Of a stretch of DNA of 26,803 bases, positions 1 to 7,017 are shown piece after piece. The translations under genes were made by a program, and so were the position numbers. Every line of letters starts with the position of its first letter. The stretch's first letter is position 1. Source of the stretch: an uncultured Phascolarctobacterium sp. (GTDB lineage: Bacteria > Bacillota > Negativicutes > Acidaminococcales > Acidaminococcaceae); NCBI GenBank assembly GCA_900547415.1, contig URGS01000025.1, forward strand, positions 1 through 26,803, in the 5' to 3' direction. The notes beneath the pieces were generated by a model. It was not told the DNA's origin, did not search any database, and was given only the letters and a program-made list of their open reading frames with translations.

Positions 1-9
1 AGCAGTTGA

Positions 10-80
10 ATGTTAAATCTATGTTAAATCGCCTAATATTTTGTTTTAAATTTAACATATTCTTATTCTAAATTTAACAT
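10..80. repeat. Cluster of ATGTTAAAT words in both orientations
   Basis: ATGTTAAATC occurs at 10-19 and 21-30. Its inverse, ATTTAACAT, occurs at 50-58 and 72-80, and a degraded copy (ATTTACAC) follows at about 99-106. The rest of 1-166 is very AT-rich and I see no gene in it. Paired direct and inverted copies could be operator sites for a gene left of the window, or simple AT-rich sequence. The window edge prevents a decision. Confidence 0.45.
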
Positions 81-166
81 TAGACATTTTTTATCTAAAT
101 TTACACTTAATAAGCATATTTTTTACTGAATATTTAGCACAAAAATGAAATCCTAAATTGCAATAA

Positions 167-183
167 GAAGTTGCACACTTTTT
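167..183 (+). repeat. Left terminal inverted repeat of the IS30 element
   Basis: GAAGTTGCACACTTTTT lies just beyond the transposase stop. It pairs imperfectly with 1311-1327. The last 13 bases (171-183) recur exactly at 17128-17140. Confidence 0.65.
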
Positions 184-188
184 AAAAA

Positions 189-1229
189 TCAAGCTGCATA
201 AATCTTATCAAGCTCATTCTCGAATAGATCATCAGGTGATTTGTATCCGAGTATTTTCCTGGGTAACAAATTACACCAATCTGCTGTCAACAGAATATCA
301 TCAGAAGTATATTTGCCTATTCTCTTTCCTTTAGGAATAAATCTTCTTAAAAGACCATTGTGACGTTCGTTAGAACCTCTTTCCCATGAACTGTAAGGGT
401 GGGCAAAGTATACTTTTGTCTTTGTGTTATCTTCAAGCTTTGCGAGTTCAGCAAATTCACTACCGTTATCACTTGTTATAGTTTTGAATATCTGGCTAAA
501 CTTATCGCCATAGTAATTTTTCAAGTATTCCATAGCTTTACTAACGGAAGATGTTGTTTTTCCTTCGATTTTAATGGCTATGTACTTGCGTGTAAGACGT
601 TCTACAAGAGTTAATATAACGTTATCACTCTTGCTTTTACTGCCTATAACAGTATCTATCTCCCAATGTCCAAACTCGCTACGACCAGTTATTTCTGTCG
701 GTCTTTCGTCAATACTGCGACCTAGATGTTTTAGGCATTCCTTAACGTTATGACGGCGTTTGCGTCTACGAACTTTTAGCGGTAGGTCGATGTTACGCAG
801 TGCAAGAAGCATAGAGTCAACATAGTTGTACAGTGTTTTTACGCACACCATCTCAGAATCTACATACAGCTTGTGTGTTTTTGCATAACCGTAACAGGCG
901 TCCAAGGACCACCCTTTTTCAAGAACCATTTCAACAACCCAGGAGACAAACTTACTGGACAAAAATCTTCTAGATTTCCTAATACTGTTAGCATGGCTTT
1001 GTTCGTATGCATTTTGTGCACGTCTAGCTCCATATCTACCGGTATTATGATGAGCACCACGCTTCAATTCATTACGGATAGTATTGGGAGCGCAATTAAA
1101 ATGTCTAGCCAACTGGCGGAGAGAATAACGTACAGATTTATTGGATAATATCCCTTGTAATTCTCTGCGGTCACCATAAGAAAAATGTTTACCTTTTATG
1201 TGTTTTGTGGTATCTTGAGTATAGTCCAT
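189..1229 (-). CDS. IS30-family transposase
   Basis: This 346-residue protein has full family length and no break. Residues about 17-60 hold the N-terminal helix-turn-helix region (SLRQLARHF, then NTIRNELKRG), typical of IS30-type DNA binding. The catalytic core has the DDE signature: D192 in HWEIDTVIG, D254 in ITSDNGSEF and E288 in RGSNERHNG. The 33 residues between the second D and the E are normal for the family. The ATG at 1227-1229 is preceded on the minus strand by AAGGAGG at a normal distance. The protein would cut and join the element ends, giving copy-and-paste or circle-type transposition as known for IS30. The start codon lies inside one arm of a 14-bp inverted repeat, annotated separately. 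Confidence 0.95.
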   Translation of the reverse strand: MDYTQDTTKHIKGKHFSYGDRRELQGILSNKSVRYSLRQLARHFNCAPNTIRNELKRGAHHNTGRYGARRAQNAYEQSHANSIRKSRRFLSSKFVSWVVEMVLEKGWSLDACYGYAKTHKLYVDSEMVCVKTLYNYVDSMLLALRNIDLPLKVRRRKRRHNVKECLKHLGRSIDERPTEITGRSEFGHWEIDTVIGSKSKSDNVILTLVERLTRKYIAIKIEGKTTSSVSKAMEYLKNYYGDKFSQIFKTITSDNGSEFAELAKLEDNTKTKVYFAHPYSSWERGSNERHNGLLRRFIPKGKRIGKYTSDDILLTADWCNLLPRKILGYKSPDDLFENELDKIYAA

Positions 1230-1297
1230 TGTGATTGCCTCCTTGTAAGTTTTGTGTAGTAGCTTAATTTTAACATGAAGAGGTCACAATGGACTAT
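1221..1297 (-). promoter_or_regulatory. Inverted repeat that can sequester the transposase start codon
   Basis: The 14-base arms at 1221-1234 (ATAGTCCATTGTGA) and 1284-1297 (its exact complement) are separated by 49 bases. On the minus-strand RNA the 3' arm contains the transposase ATG and the loop contains its ribosome binding site. Transcripts entering from outside the element would carry both arms and could fold the start codon into a duplex. Transcripts starting inside the loop would not. Hairpins that block read-through translation are known for IS10 and IS50; applying that idea here is inference. Confidence 0.6.
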
Positions 1298-1310
1298 TTT
1301 TATTCTGTTT

Positions 1311-1327
1311 TCAAGGTGTGCAATTTC
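1311..1327 (-). repeat. Right terminal inverted repeat of the IS30 element
   Basis: Read from the minus strand this is GAAATTGCACACCTTGA. It shares the TTGCACAC core with the left end at 167-183. It lies about 80 bases upstream of the transposase start. Confidence 0.65.
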
Positions 1328-1367
1328 ATTTTACAATGAACCAATTTTAATAAAATTAGAATAATTC

Positions 1368-2465
1368 CTATTCAGAAAATTTTTCATTATGCTTATGACA
1401 GCTCACCTTACCGACATTACCAACTAAATAATGGCTCCAAGAAATCTTTGTGAGCAACTCCATAGAAAGCAGACTCAAGCTCAGCATAATTACAAATAGC
1501 AATGGATAGAAATAGACCTGTACAGGAGTAATATGCATATAAGTCAGTAATCTATCTCCTAAATACATAAAGACAATATGAATCAGAAAAATACCAAAGG
1601 AATAATTTCCTAAATACATAATAAAGCGCTTGCTCAGGCTATCCTGTGCCTCTAATGTATGGGCATGACGGAAAAGCATAGCTATAGTAATCGTATACAA
1701 AACAAGATTTAACGGAAAACATACAAAGTCCAGAAAATGATAACTATGCCAATAATATTTAGCAATCCAGCAAACAATAACTGCTGGCAAAGATATGACA
1801 AATAATCCAACAATAATACCATGATTACAATCTAACCAAAGTAATAACTGTTTATAATAAGTTGCTGCTGCCATACCAAAAGTAAAATAAGCAATATAAC
1901 GTAAAAATGTCGTTGTACCAATCAAAAATAAAACATATTGATCAGTAAAAACAATATTATTTAATATCTTCCATCCTACCTGCAAAAAAATCATTTGAAT
2001 AAAAAAACTCGGTAATCTATTTTTCATACGACAATTATTGAAATAACGTAGAAGCAACGGATAAATAACATAAAAGCCAAATAATGCCCTAAAAAAACCC
2101 ATGTGTACAGCACTACTACCAGTAGCTAATAAATAAATTACCTTATGCAGACTATATCCATGATTGGCAAAAAGATAAGCACCGCCGACATACAATAGTG
2201 AAAACAATACATATGGTGCAAATACTGACAAAAACATCTTCTTAAAAAACGGCCATTTGTAATGATCTGCATGCCCATTATGACTGATAAACATATAGCC
2301 GGACACAAACATGACCAAGGGTACTGCAAATAAAGAAATAATATCCAACACCATTTCCGACAACGTTACCCACGATTCAGCACGAGTATGACTGAAATAC
2401 CACGTTGTATGCATCAAAATAACACCTAAAACAACAAATCCTCTTAATACCAAAGTAATACTCAT
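1368..2465 (-). CDS. Membrane acyltransferase, Acyltransferase_3 family
   Basis: The protein has about 365 residues and is mostly hydrophobic, with roughly ten membrane segments, as expected for this family (OafA/WecH-like). These enzymes move acetyl or other acyl groups onto sugars of envelope glycans or other carriers. The N-terminus has the family-type LRG motif followed by HTT (LRGFVVLGVILMHTTW), and the conserved histidine lies in the first helix. I start it at ATG 2465 because this places the LRG motif near the N-terminus, as is usual, with AGAAG eight bases upstream. An in-frame TTG at 2486 would add seven residues. The gene is monocistronic. Its 3' end is followed after 40 bases by the IS30 element, and I see no terminator of its own. 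The acyl acceptor cannot be told from sequence. Confidence 0.82.
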   Translation of the reverse strand: MSITLVLRGFVVLGVILMHTTWYFSHTRAESWVTLSEMVLDIISLFAVPLVMFVSGYMFISHNGHADHYKWPFFKKMFLSVFAPYVLFSLLYVGGAYLFANHGYSLHKVIYLLATGSSAVHMGFFRALFGFYVIYPLLLRYFNNCRMKNRLPSFFIQMIFLQVGWKILNNIVFTDQYVLFLIGTTTFLRYIAYFTFGMAAATYYKQLLLWLDCNHGIIVGLFVISLPAVIVCWIAKYYWHSYHFLDFVCFPLNLVLYTITIAMLFRHAHTLEAQDSLSKRFIMYLGNYSFGIFLIHIVFMYLGDRLLTYMHITPVQVYFYPLLFVIMLSLSLLSMELLTKISWSHYLVGNVGKVSCHKHNEKFSE

Positions 2466-2536
2466 ATATACATCTTCTTTCTCCAATATTAAAATTTCTT
2501 ATTACAGGAATAGGTATTCATATGTTGCTAAATAAA

Positions 2537-2545
2537 ATTATACCA
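2537..2545 (-). promoter_or_regulatory. Extended -10 promoter for the acyltransferase gene
   Basis: On the minus strand TGGTATAAT forms an extended -10 element about 70 bases upstream of the chosen start. The -35 region 17 bases further out (TTTTCT) is weak, as is common with extended -10 promoters. Confidence 0.45.
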
Positions 2546-2742
2546 CATATTCATTTAGAAGAAAAATAACAGATTATTATATATTTTTTTACTTTTGTGA
2601 ATTAGATAATAAATTGCAATTTTCATAATTTTCTGTACACTAATTACACTATTCAAATCCACTGAATAAACATAAAAAGTGTTAATATGTTACAATGGTG
2701 GGTGCTAAAAATGCATAAAAGGGAATAAATGCAATATTTCTG

Positions 2743-2771
2743 TTGACAAAGGACTGCTTGAATGGCATAAT
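2743..2771 (+). promoter_or_regulatory. Promoter of the leuA T-box transcript
   Basis: A perfect -35 TTGACA (2743-2748) is followed by a 17-base spacer and CATAAT (2766-2771). The expected RNA start is near 2778, shortly before T-box stem I. The region between the acyltransferase start and this promoter (2466-2742) is AT-rich and holds no gene that I can see. Confidence 0.8.
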
Positions 2772-2777
2772 ATGGCA

Positions 2778-3048
2778 CATAAACTTAAAATTTCACCTTA
2801 AATGCTGTGAAGGGAAGAAGACATATAGCTGGTGCTTTAGAGAGCTGTCGTTTGGTGCAAGGCAGTGCACGGCTAGATGTGGATACTGGTCCCGGAGCTG
2901 CCATCCTGATATGTAGGGAGGGACGTGTGGTCACGTTACAGACAAGGCCTTGTTGGAGGTTAGAGGGTTTGGCGTAAGTCAGGCTGAAATAGGGTGGTAC
3001 AGCGTGGATATTCTTCGCCCCTAATATTTTATTAAGGGGCGATTTTTT
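2778..3048 (+). promoter_or_regulatory. T-box leader, probably sensing uncharged leucine tRNA
   Basis: The hallmark T-box sequence AGGGTGGTACAGCG lies at 2991-3004, just before a terminator. Stem I can be recognised by a base helix ACATAT (2821-2826) with ATATGT (2909-2914), a TTTAGAGAGC segment, and a distal-loop GGTGCAA. The likely specifier codon is CTG (Leu) at 2886-2888, in the context GATACTGG. TGGT in the T-box would pair with the ACCA end of a tRNA with discriminator A, which tRNA-Leu has. In T-box control, uncharged tRNA stabilises an antiterminator and lets transcription enter the gene. One base departs from the usual T-box (ACAGCG, not ACCGCG). The class is certain; the specifier is inferred from the alignment pattern and from leuA downstream. 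Confidence 0.9.
3016..3048 (+). terminator. T-box regulated intrinsic terminator
   Basis: CGCCCC (3016-3021) pairs with GGGGCG (3036-3041), with further A-U pairs inside, and six T follow (3043-3048). It ends the leader 27 bases before the leuA start. Confidence 0.9.
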
Positions 3049-3075
3049 ATGCCCTAAATTTTGGAGGTATTATAA

Positions 3076-4755
3076 ATGAAACAGGAAAAAATGTATGTTC
3101 CCTTTGAAAGAGTCAGTCTTCCGGATCGTCAGTGGCCGGAAAAGATTATTGATAAAGCGCCTATTTGGTGCAGTGTTGATTTGCGCGATGGCAACCAGGC
3201 CTTGATTACCCCCATGGGTATTGCGGAAAAGCTGAAATTTTTCCATACCTTGGTAGATTGCGGCTTTAAGGAAATCGAGGTCGGCTTTCCTTCTGCCTCT
3301 GAAACTGAGTATGAAATTTTAAGAACCTTGATTGAAGGCAATCATATTCCTGATGATGTTACTGTGCAGGTTCTGGTGCAGGCTCGTGAGGAGCTGATTC
3401 GCAAAACCTTTGAGGCGGTGCGCGGTGCCAAGAACGTAATTATTCATTTCTACAATTCCACATCTACTCTGCAGCGCAAGGTTGTTTTTGGCAAGGATAT
3501 GGACGGTATTATAGATATTGCTGTACAGGGTGCGCGCCTTATCCGTCAGCTGACAGAGGAGGAGGTTGTCCGCAGCGGTATGAATATTCGCTATGAATAT
3601 TCTCCTGAAAGCTTTACAGGTACGGAAATTGATTTCTCTATTGCTATTTGTGAGGCTGTTATGGAGGAGATGGGTGCAACAAAGGAAAATCCCATTATTA
3701 TCAACCTGCCGTCAACTGTGGAAATGTGCACTCCTAATACCTATGCGGATCAGATAGAATATTTCTGCCGTAATATGAAAAATCGTGAGGCTGCCATCAT
3801 TAGTCTCCATCCTCATAATGACCGCGGGACTGGCGTTGCCTCTGCAGAGCTGGGCCTGATGGCTGGCGCTGACCGTATCGAGGGTACTCTCTTTGGTAAT
3901 GGTGAGCGTACAGGCAATCTTGACATTGTAACTGTAGCTCTTAATATGTTTACCCAGGGAGTGGAGCCTGAACTGGACTTTTCTAATATTTTGGCCATTA
4001 AAAAGATTTATGAGGACTGTACTAAAATGCGTGTTCCCGAGCGTCAGCCCTACGCTGGTGCCTTGGCCTTTACCGCCTTCAGCGGCTCCCATCAGGACGC
4101 AATCCGCAAGGGCTATGAATATATGAAGAACAGCGGCACAAGCTATTGGGAGGTTCCCTATCTGCCAATTAACCCTGCAGACCTTCATCGTGAGTATGAG
4201 CCTGTTATCCGCATCAATAGCCAAAGCGGCAAGGGCGGAGCGGCCTTTGTTCTGCAGCAGGCTATGGGCTACAACCTGCCTAAGGAGATGCACCCCGAGT
4301 TTGGCAATATTGTTAAGGCAGCAGCTGACCGCTATGGTGATGAGCTGACAAGTCAGCAGATTGTTGATTTGTTCCACAGTGAATATATAGACTACACAGG
4401 TCGTTACAGCCTGCAGCGTCATCGTTTCACAGAGCTTAACGATGCTGACGGCAGCGTTCACAGCCGTTTTGAGGGTACTATAGGAGTGGACGGAGAGGCG
4501 AAAAACATTGCAGGTGTAGGCAATGGTCCTATTGACTCATTCTTCCAGGCTTTAGACCACATTGGCATTAATGGCTATGAATTCGTTAACTATCACGAGC
4601 ATGCTATTTCTCGCGGCTCCGATGCGTTAGGCATTTGCTACATTGAATTGAAGCGTCCTGACGGCAGACATATCTTTGGTGCAGGCATTCATGCAAATAT
4701 CAACGTAGCAGCTTTGCTGGGAATTATTTGTGCTATTAATCGTTCTGAAAAATAA
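3076..4755 (+). CDS. leuA: 2-isopropylmalate synthase, long (type 2) form
   Basis: The enzyme condenses 2-ketoisovalerate with acetyl-CoA, the first committed step of leucine synthesis in the cytoplasm. At 559 residues it is the longer LeuA type best known from actinobacteria, rather than the form of about 510 residues. The TIM-barrel catalytic domain begins with DLRDGNQAL (residues 35-43; R37 and D38 are the expected catalytic and metal-binding pair). It carries the metal-binding histidines in SLHPHNDRGT near residue 250 and the GNGERTGN motif. The C-terminal 130 or so residues match the LeuA regulatory dimer domain, where leucine feedback binds in the family. ATG 3076 follows GGAGG by eight bases. 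It is a single-gene unit between its T-box leader and its own terminator. No other leu genes are in the window. Confidence 0.96.
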   Translation: MKQEKMYVPFERVSLPDRQWPEKIIDKAPIWCSVDLRDGNQALITPMGIAEKLKFFHTLVDCGFKEIEVGFPSASETEYEILRTLIEGNHIPDDVTVQVLVQAREELIRKTFEAVRGAKNVIIHFYNSTSTLQRKVVFGKDMDGIIDIAVQGARLIRQLTEEEVVRSGMNIRYEYSPESFTGTEIDFSIAICEAVMEEMGATKENPIIINLPSTVEMCTPNTYADQIEYFCRNMKNREAAIISLHPHNDRGTGVASAELGLMAGADRIEGTLFGNGERTGNLDIVTVALNMFTQGVEPELDFSNILAIKKIYEDCTKMRVPERQPYAGALAFTAFSGSHQDAIRKGYEYMKNSGTSYWEVPYLPINPADLHREYEPVIRINSQSGKGGAAFVLQQAMGYNLPKEMHPEFGNIVKAAADRYGDELTSQQIVDLFHSEYIDYTGRYSLQRHRFTELNDADGSVHSRFEGTIGVDGEAKNIAGVGNGPIDSFFQALDHIGINGYEFVNYHEHAISRGSDALGICYIELKRPDGRHIFGAGIHANINVAALLGIICAINRSEK

Positions 4756-4767
4756 AAAATTTGTAAT

Positions 4768-4802
4768 AAAAAAGGTCGATACGAAGGTGTTGGCCTTTTT
4801 TA
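4768..4802 (+). terminator. Intrinsic terminator after leuA
   Basis: AAAAAAGGTC pairs with GGCCTTTTTT across a 14-base loop and ends in a T run, starting 13 bases after the leuA stop. Confidence 0.85.
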
Positions 4803-4875
4803 TGGTCTAGACGGTGATTTTCGATAAAAATCCGAACAATCAAAGTGAAAACTGTTAAAAAGTTCACAATTTTAT

Positions 4876-4904
4876 TTGACACTTAGCCTCTTGGTTGGTA
4901 AAAT
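4876..4904 (+). promoter_or_regulatory. Promoter of the purine operon
   Basis: TTGACA (4876-4881), a 17-base spacer and TAAAAT (4899-4904) lie about 150 bases upstream of purE. The predicted RNA start falls on a TGTATACA word (4910-4917), which recurs upstream of the amino-acid transporter operon and may be an operator. Confidence 0.8.
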
Positions 4905-4910
4905 TAAAGT

Positions 4911-5053
4911 GTATACAATTACGTAAGATGGCCCGAGAAAGTTGGTTTCCTAGTAGAATATATAGTAATGCCTTTGCTTGGGCTTTGTTATTTAGTAAAA
5001 ATTAGGGAGATTGTCCTAGATTAAAGGATTTGTGGAAATGGAGGCTGATTTTA
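4911..5053 (+). promoter_or_regulatory. Structured 5' leader of the purine operon, class unknown
   Basis: The leader is about 140 nt. GCCCGAG (4931-4937) pairs fully with CTTGGGC (4977-4983), counting one G-U and enclosing a 39-nt loop that contains GGTTTCCTAG. Downstream, TAGGGAGATTGTCCTAG (about 5003-5019) could form a competing pair with the CCTAG of that loop. There is no T run, so control, if any, would be at translation or by a protein. I checked it by eye against purine, ZTP, THF, preQ1 and ykkC consensus features and found no fit. Confidence 0.4.
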
Positions 5054-5551
5054 ATGAAGGTTGCTATCATTATGGGCAGTAATTCTGACTGGCCTATCTT
5101 AGAACCTGCAGAAAAAACTCTGAAGGAATTTGGCGTAGAGGTAGAGGTTGTTGTGGCTTCTGCTCACCGTACTCCTGACGTTGTACACGAATTTGCTTCT
5201 GGTGCCCGTGAACGCGGCGTAGAGGTAATCATTGCTGCTGCAGGTGCTGCTGCACATTTAGGCGGTGTTATTGCTGCTTATACCACCGTACCTGTTATCG
5301 GTATTCCTATTAATGCTACCCCTCTGAATGGTATGGACGCTCTGCTGAGCTTCGTACAAATGCCGTCCGGCATCCCCGTTGCTACCATGGCAATTAACGG
5401 TGCTAAAAACGCTGCTCTTTTTGCAGTACAGATTTTAGCTACCAAATACCCTGAATTAGTAGAAAAACTGGCTGATAACCGTAAGCAAATGCAGGAAGAG
5501 GTTAAAGCCAAAGGTGAAAAATTAGCTCAATTACGTGCTGAAAAGAATTAA
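5054..5551 (+). CDS. purE: N5-carboxyaminoimidazole ribonucleotide mutase (PurE)
   Basis: PurE makes CAIR in purine synthesis: class I enzymes rearrange N5-CAIR, class II carboxylate AIR directly. The 165-residue protein opens with IIMGSNSDW (substrate phosphate loop) and has SAHRTPD and SFVQMPSGIPVATMAI, as in bacterial class I PurE. The catalytic-loop region reads AAAHLGGVIAA, where E. coli has AAHLPGM. A small difference like this is not enough to move it to class II. The ATG at 5054 is chosen because GGAGG (5040-5044) sits nine bases upstream and the N-terminus then matches the family; an in-frame extension to 5030 adds eight residues without support. It is first in the operon, 20 bases before purF. 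No purK is present here. Confidence 0.95.
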   Translation: MKVAIIMGSNSDWPILEPAEKTLKEFGVEVEVVVASAHRTPDVVHEFASGARERGVEVIIAAAGAAAHLGGVIAAYTTVPVIGIPINATPLNGMDALLSFVQMPSGIPVATMAINGAKNAALFAVQILATKYPELVEKLADNRKQMQEEVKAKGEKLAQLRAEKN

Positions 5552-5571
5552 TAAAAGCAAGGAGTGTTATT

Positions 5572-7005
5572 GTGGAAGATTTTATGCAAGATGATAAGCT
5601 GCATGAGGAGTGCGGTGTTTTTGGTATCTACAGTCATACTGATGACGTAGCTTTGAATACCTATTGGGGTCTCTTTGCCCTGCAGCATCGCGGTCAGGAA
5701 AGTGCCGGTATGGTTGTTTCTGATGGCAAGAATATGCAGATAAAAAAAGACATGGGTCTCGTGAACGAGGTTTTCAGAGACGGCGTTGCTGGTCTTGAGG
5801 GTCATCAGGCAATCGGCCACGTACGCTATTCCACCACCGGTTCCAGCATGGCCTACAATGTTCAGCCTTTGAAAGTATATTTCGACGGCGGCAATCTGGC
5901 TATGTGCCACAACGGCAATCTGACCAATGCAGGTCAGCTTCGCTACAACCTGGCTAAGGAAGGTGCTGTTTTCACTACTACTGTTGACACTGAGGTTGTG
6001 TTGACTCTGATTGCCTACAGTGCAAGAAAAACAATCGAAGAGCGTGTTGCTGAAGCTGTAAGACAAATTAAGGGTGCTTATGCTATGCTCTTTATGACTG
6101 ATGACAAAATCGTCGCAGTACGCGATCCCTATGGCTTCCGTCCTCTTTGCATTGGCAAGATGGAAAATGGCTGGTGCATTGCTTCTGAATCCTGTGCCTT
6201 CGATTTAGTAGATGCAGAATTTGTCCGCGACGTTAAACCAGGTGAAATGATTATTATTGACAGTGATAATTCTGAGCCCCGCAGCATGATGTGGTGTGAG
6301 AATGTTCCGGAAAAAACCGGTCACTGCATTTTTGAATATGTTTATTTTGCACGTAATGATAGTGTTATTGACGGTCAGCCTGTTTACGAATCCCGTGTTC
6401 AAATGGGTCGCGAGCTGGCAAAGGAAACTAAGGATATCATTAAAGCAGATATCGTAATTTCCGCTCCGGACTCCGGTACTCCGGCTGCTATTGGCTACTC
6501 CTTGGAATCCGGCATTCCCTTTATGGAAGGCCTGACCAAGAACCGTTATGTAGGCCGTACCTTTATTCAGCCTACTCAAAAGCAGCGTGCTAACGCGGTA
6601 CGTCTGAAGCTGAATCCGGTACGCAGCGTTGTTGAAGGCAAGTCCGTAATTTTGGTGGATGACTCTATCGTTCGTGGTACTACCAGTGGCAAGGTTGTTA
6701 AGCTGCTTAAGGATGCTGGCGCAAGAGAAGTACATGTATGCATTTCTTCTCCCCCGGTAACCGACAGCTGCTACTACGGCATTGATACTGCAGAGCGCAA
6801 ACAGCTTATTGCTTCTCGCTGCTCTAATGAAGAAATTTGCCGTTTCATTGGTGCTGATAGTCTGCACTATATCTCCATGGACGGTATGCGCCGCGCAATC
6901 AACCAAATCGATCCGGAAGGTCTGTGCTGTGCTTGCTTTAGCTCCAAATATCCTGATAATGCTGATAAGGTGATCAGTCAAGAACCTAAAAATATTTTTG
7001 ATTAA
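5572..7005 (+). CDS. purF: Amidophosphoribosyltransferase (glutamine PRPP amidotransferase)
   Basis: PurF makes phosphoribosylamine from PRPP and glutamine, the first committed purine step. The start is GTG 5572, with AAGGAG seven bases upstream. C14 in HEECGVFGIY would become the catalytic N-terminal cysteine after removal of a 13-residue propeptide. The glutaminase domain continues with LQHRGQESAG and RYSTTG. The C-terminal half holds the PRPP-binding loop VILVDDSIVRGTT (D363, D364). C252, C390, C452 and C455 fit the four cysteines that hold the 4Fe-4S cluster in the B. subtilis-type enzyme, so this is the iron-sulfur, propeptide class, which is oxygen-sensitive in the family and suits an anaerobe. 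At 477 residues it has normal length. It is followed after 12 bases by purM. Confidence 0.97.
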   Translation: MEDFMQDDKLHEECGVFGIYSHTDDVALNTYWGLFALQHRGQESAGMVVSDGKNMQIKKDMGLVNEVFRDGVAGLEGHQAIGHVRYSTTGSSMAYNVQPLKVYFDGGNLAMCHNGNLTNAGQLRYNLAKEGAVFTTTVDTEVVLTLIAYSARKTIEERVAEAVRQIKGAYAMLFMTDDKIVAVRDPYGFRPLCIGKMENGWCIASESCAFDLVDAEFVRDVKPGEMIIIDSDNSEPRSMMWCENVPEKTGHCIFEYVYFARNDSVIDGQPVYESRVQMGRELAKETKDIIKADIVISAPDSGTPAAIGYSLESGIPFMEGLTKNRYVGRTFIQPTQKQRANAVRLKLNPVRSVVEGKSVILVDDSIVRGTTSGKVVKLLKDAGAREVHVCISSPPVTDSCYYGIDTAERKQLIASRCSNEEICRFIGADSLHYISMDGMRRAINQIDPEGLCCACFSSKYPDNADKVISQEPKNIFD

Positions 7006-7017
7006 TAGGAGGCAGTC

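Larger units (their letters stand above)
167..1327 (-). mobile_element. IS30-family insertion sequence
   Basis: This is an intact element of about 1.16 kb with a single transposase gene on the minus strand. It is bounded by imperfect inverted repeats: GAAGTTGCACACTTTTT at 167-183, and the complement of 1311-1327, which reads GAAATTGCACACCTTGA. They match at 13 of 17 positions with a shared TTGCACAC core. I see no clear target duplication beside these ends, so the exact borders may be off by a few bases. The element lies 40 bases past the stop of the acyltransferase gene and does not interrupt a visible gene. Confidence 0.85.

Noticed and set aside
3712..4461. Open frame of 249 codons on the minus strand opposite leuA
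   Set aside because: It is a shadow of leuA, with no start signal and no motif.
4911..5053. ZTP or guanine riboswitch before purE
   Set aside because: The conserved words of the ZTP aptamer and of the purine aptamer are missing, so the leader is left unclassified.
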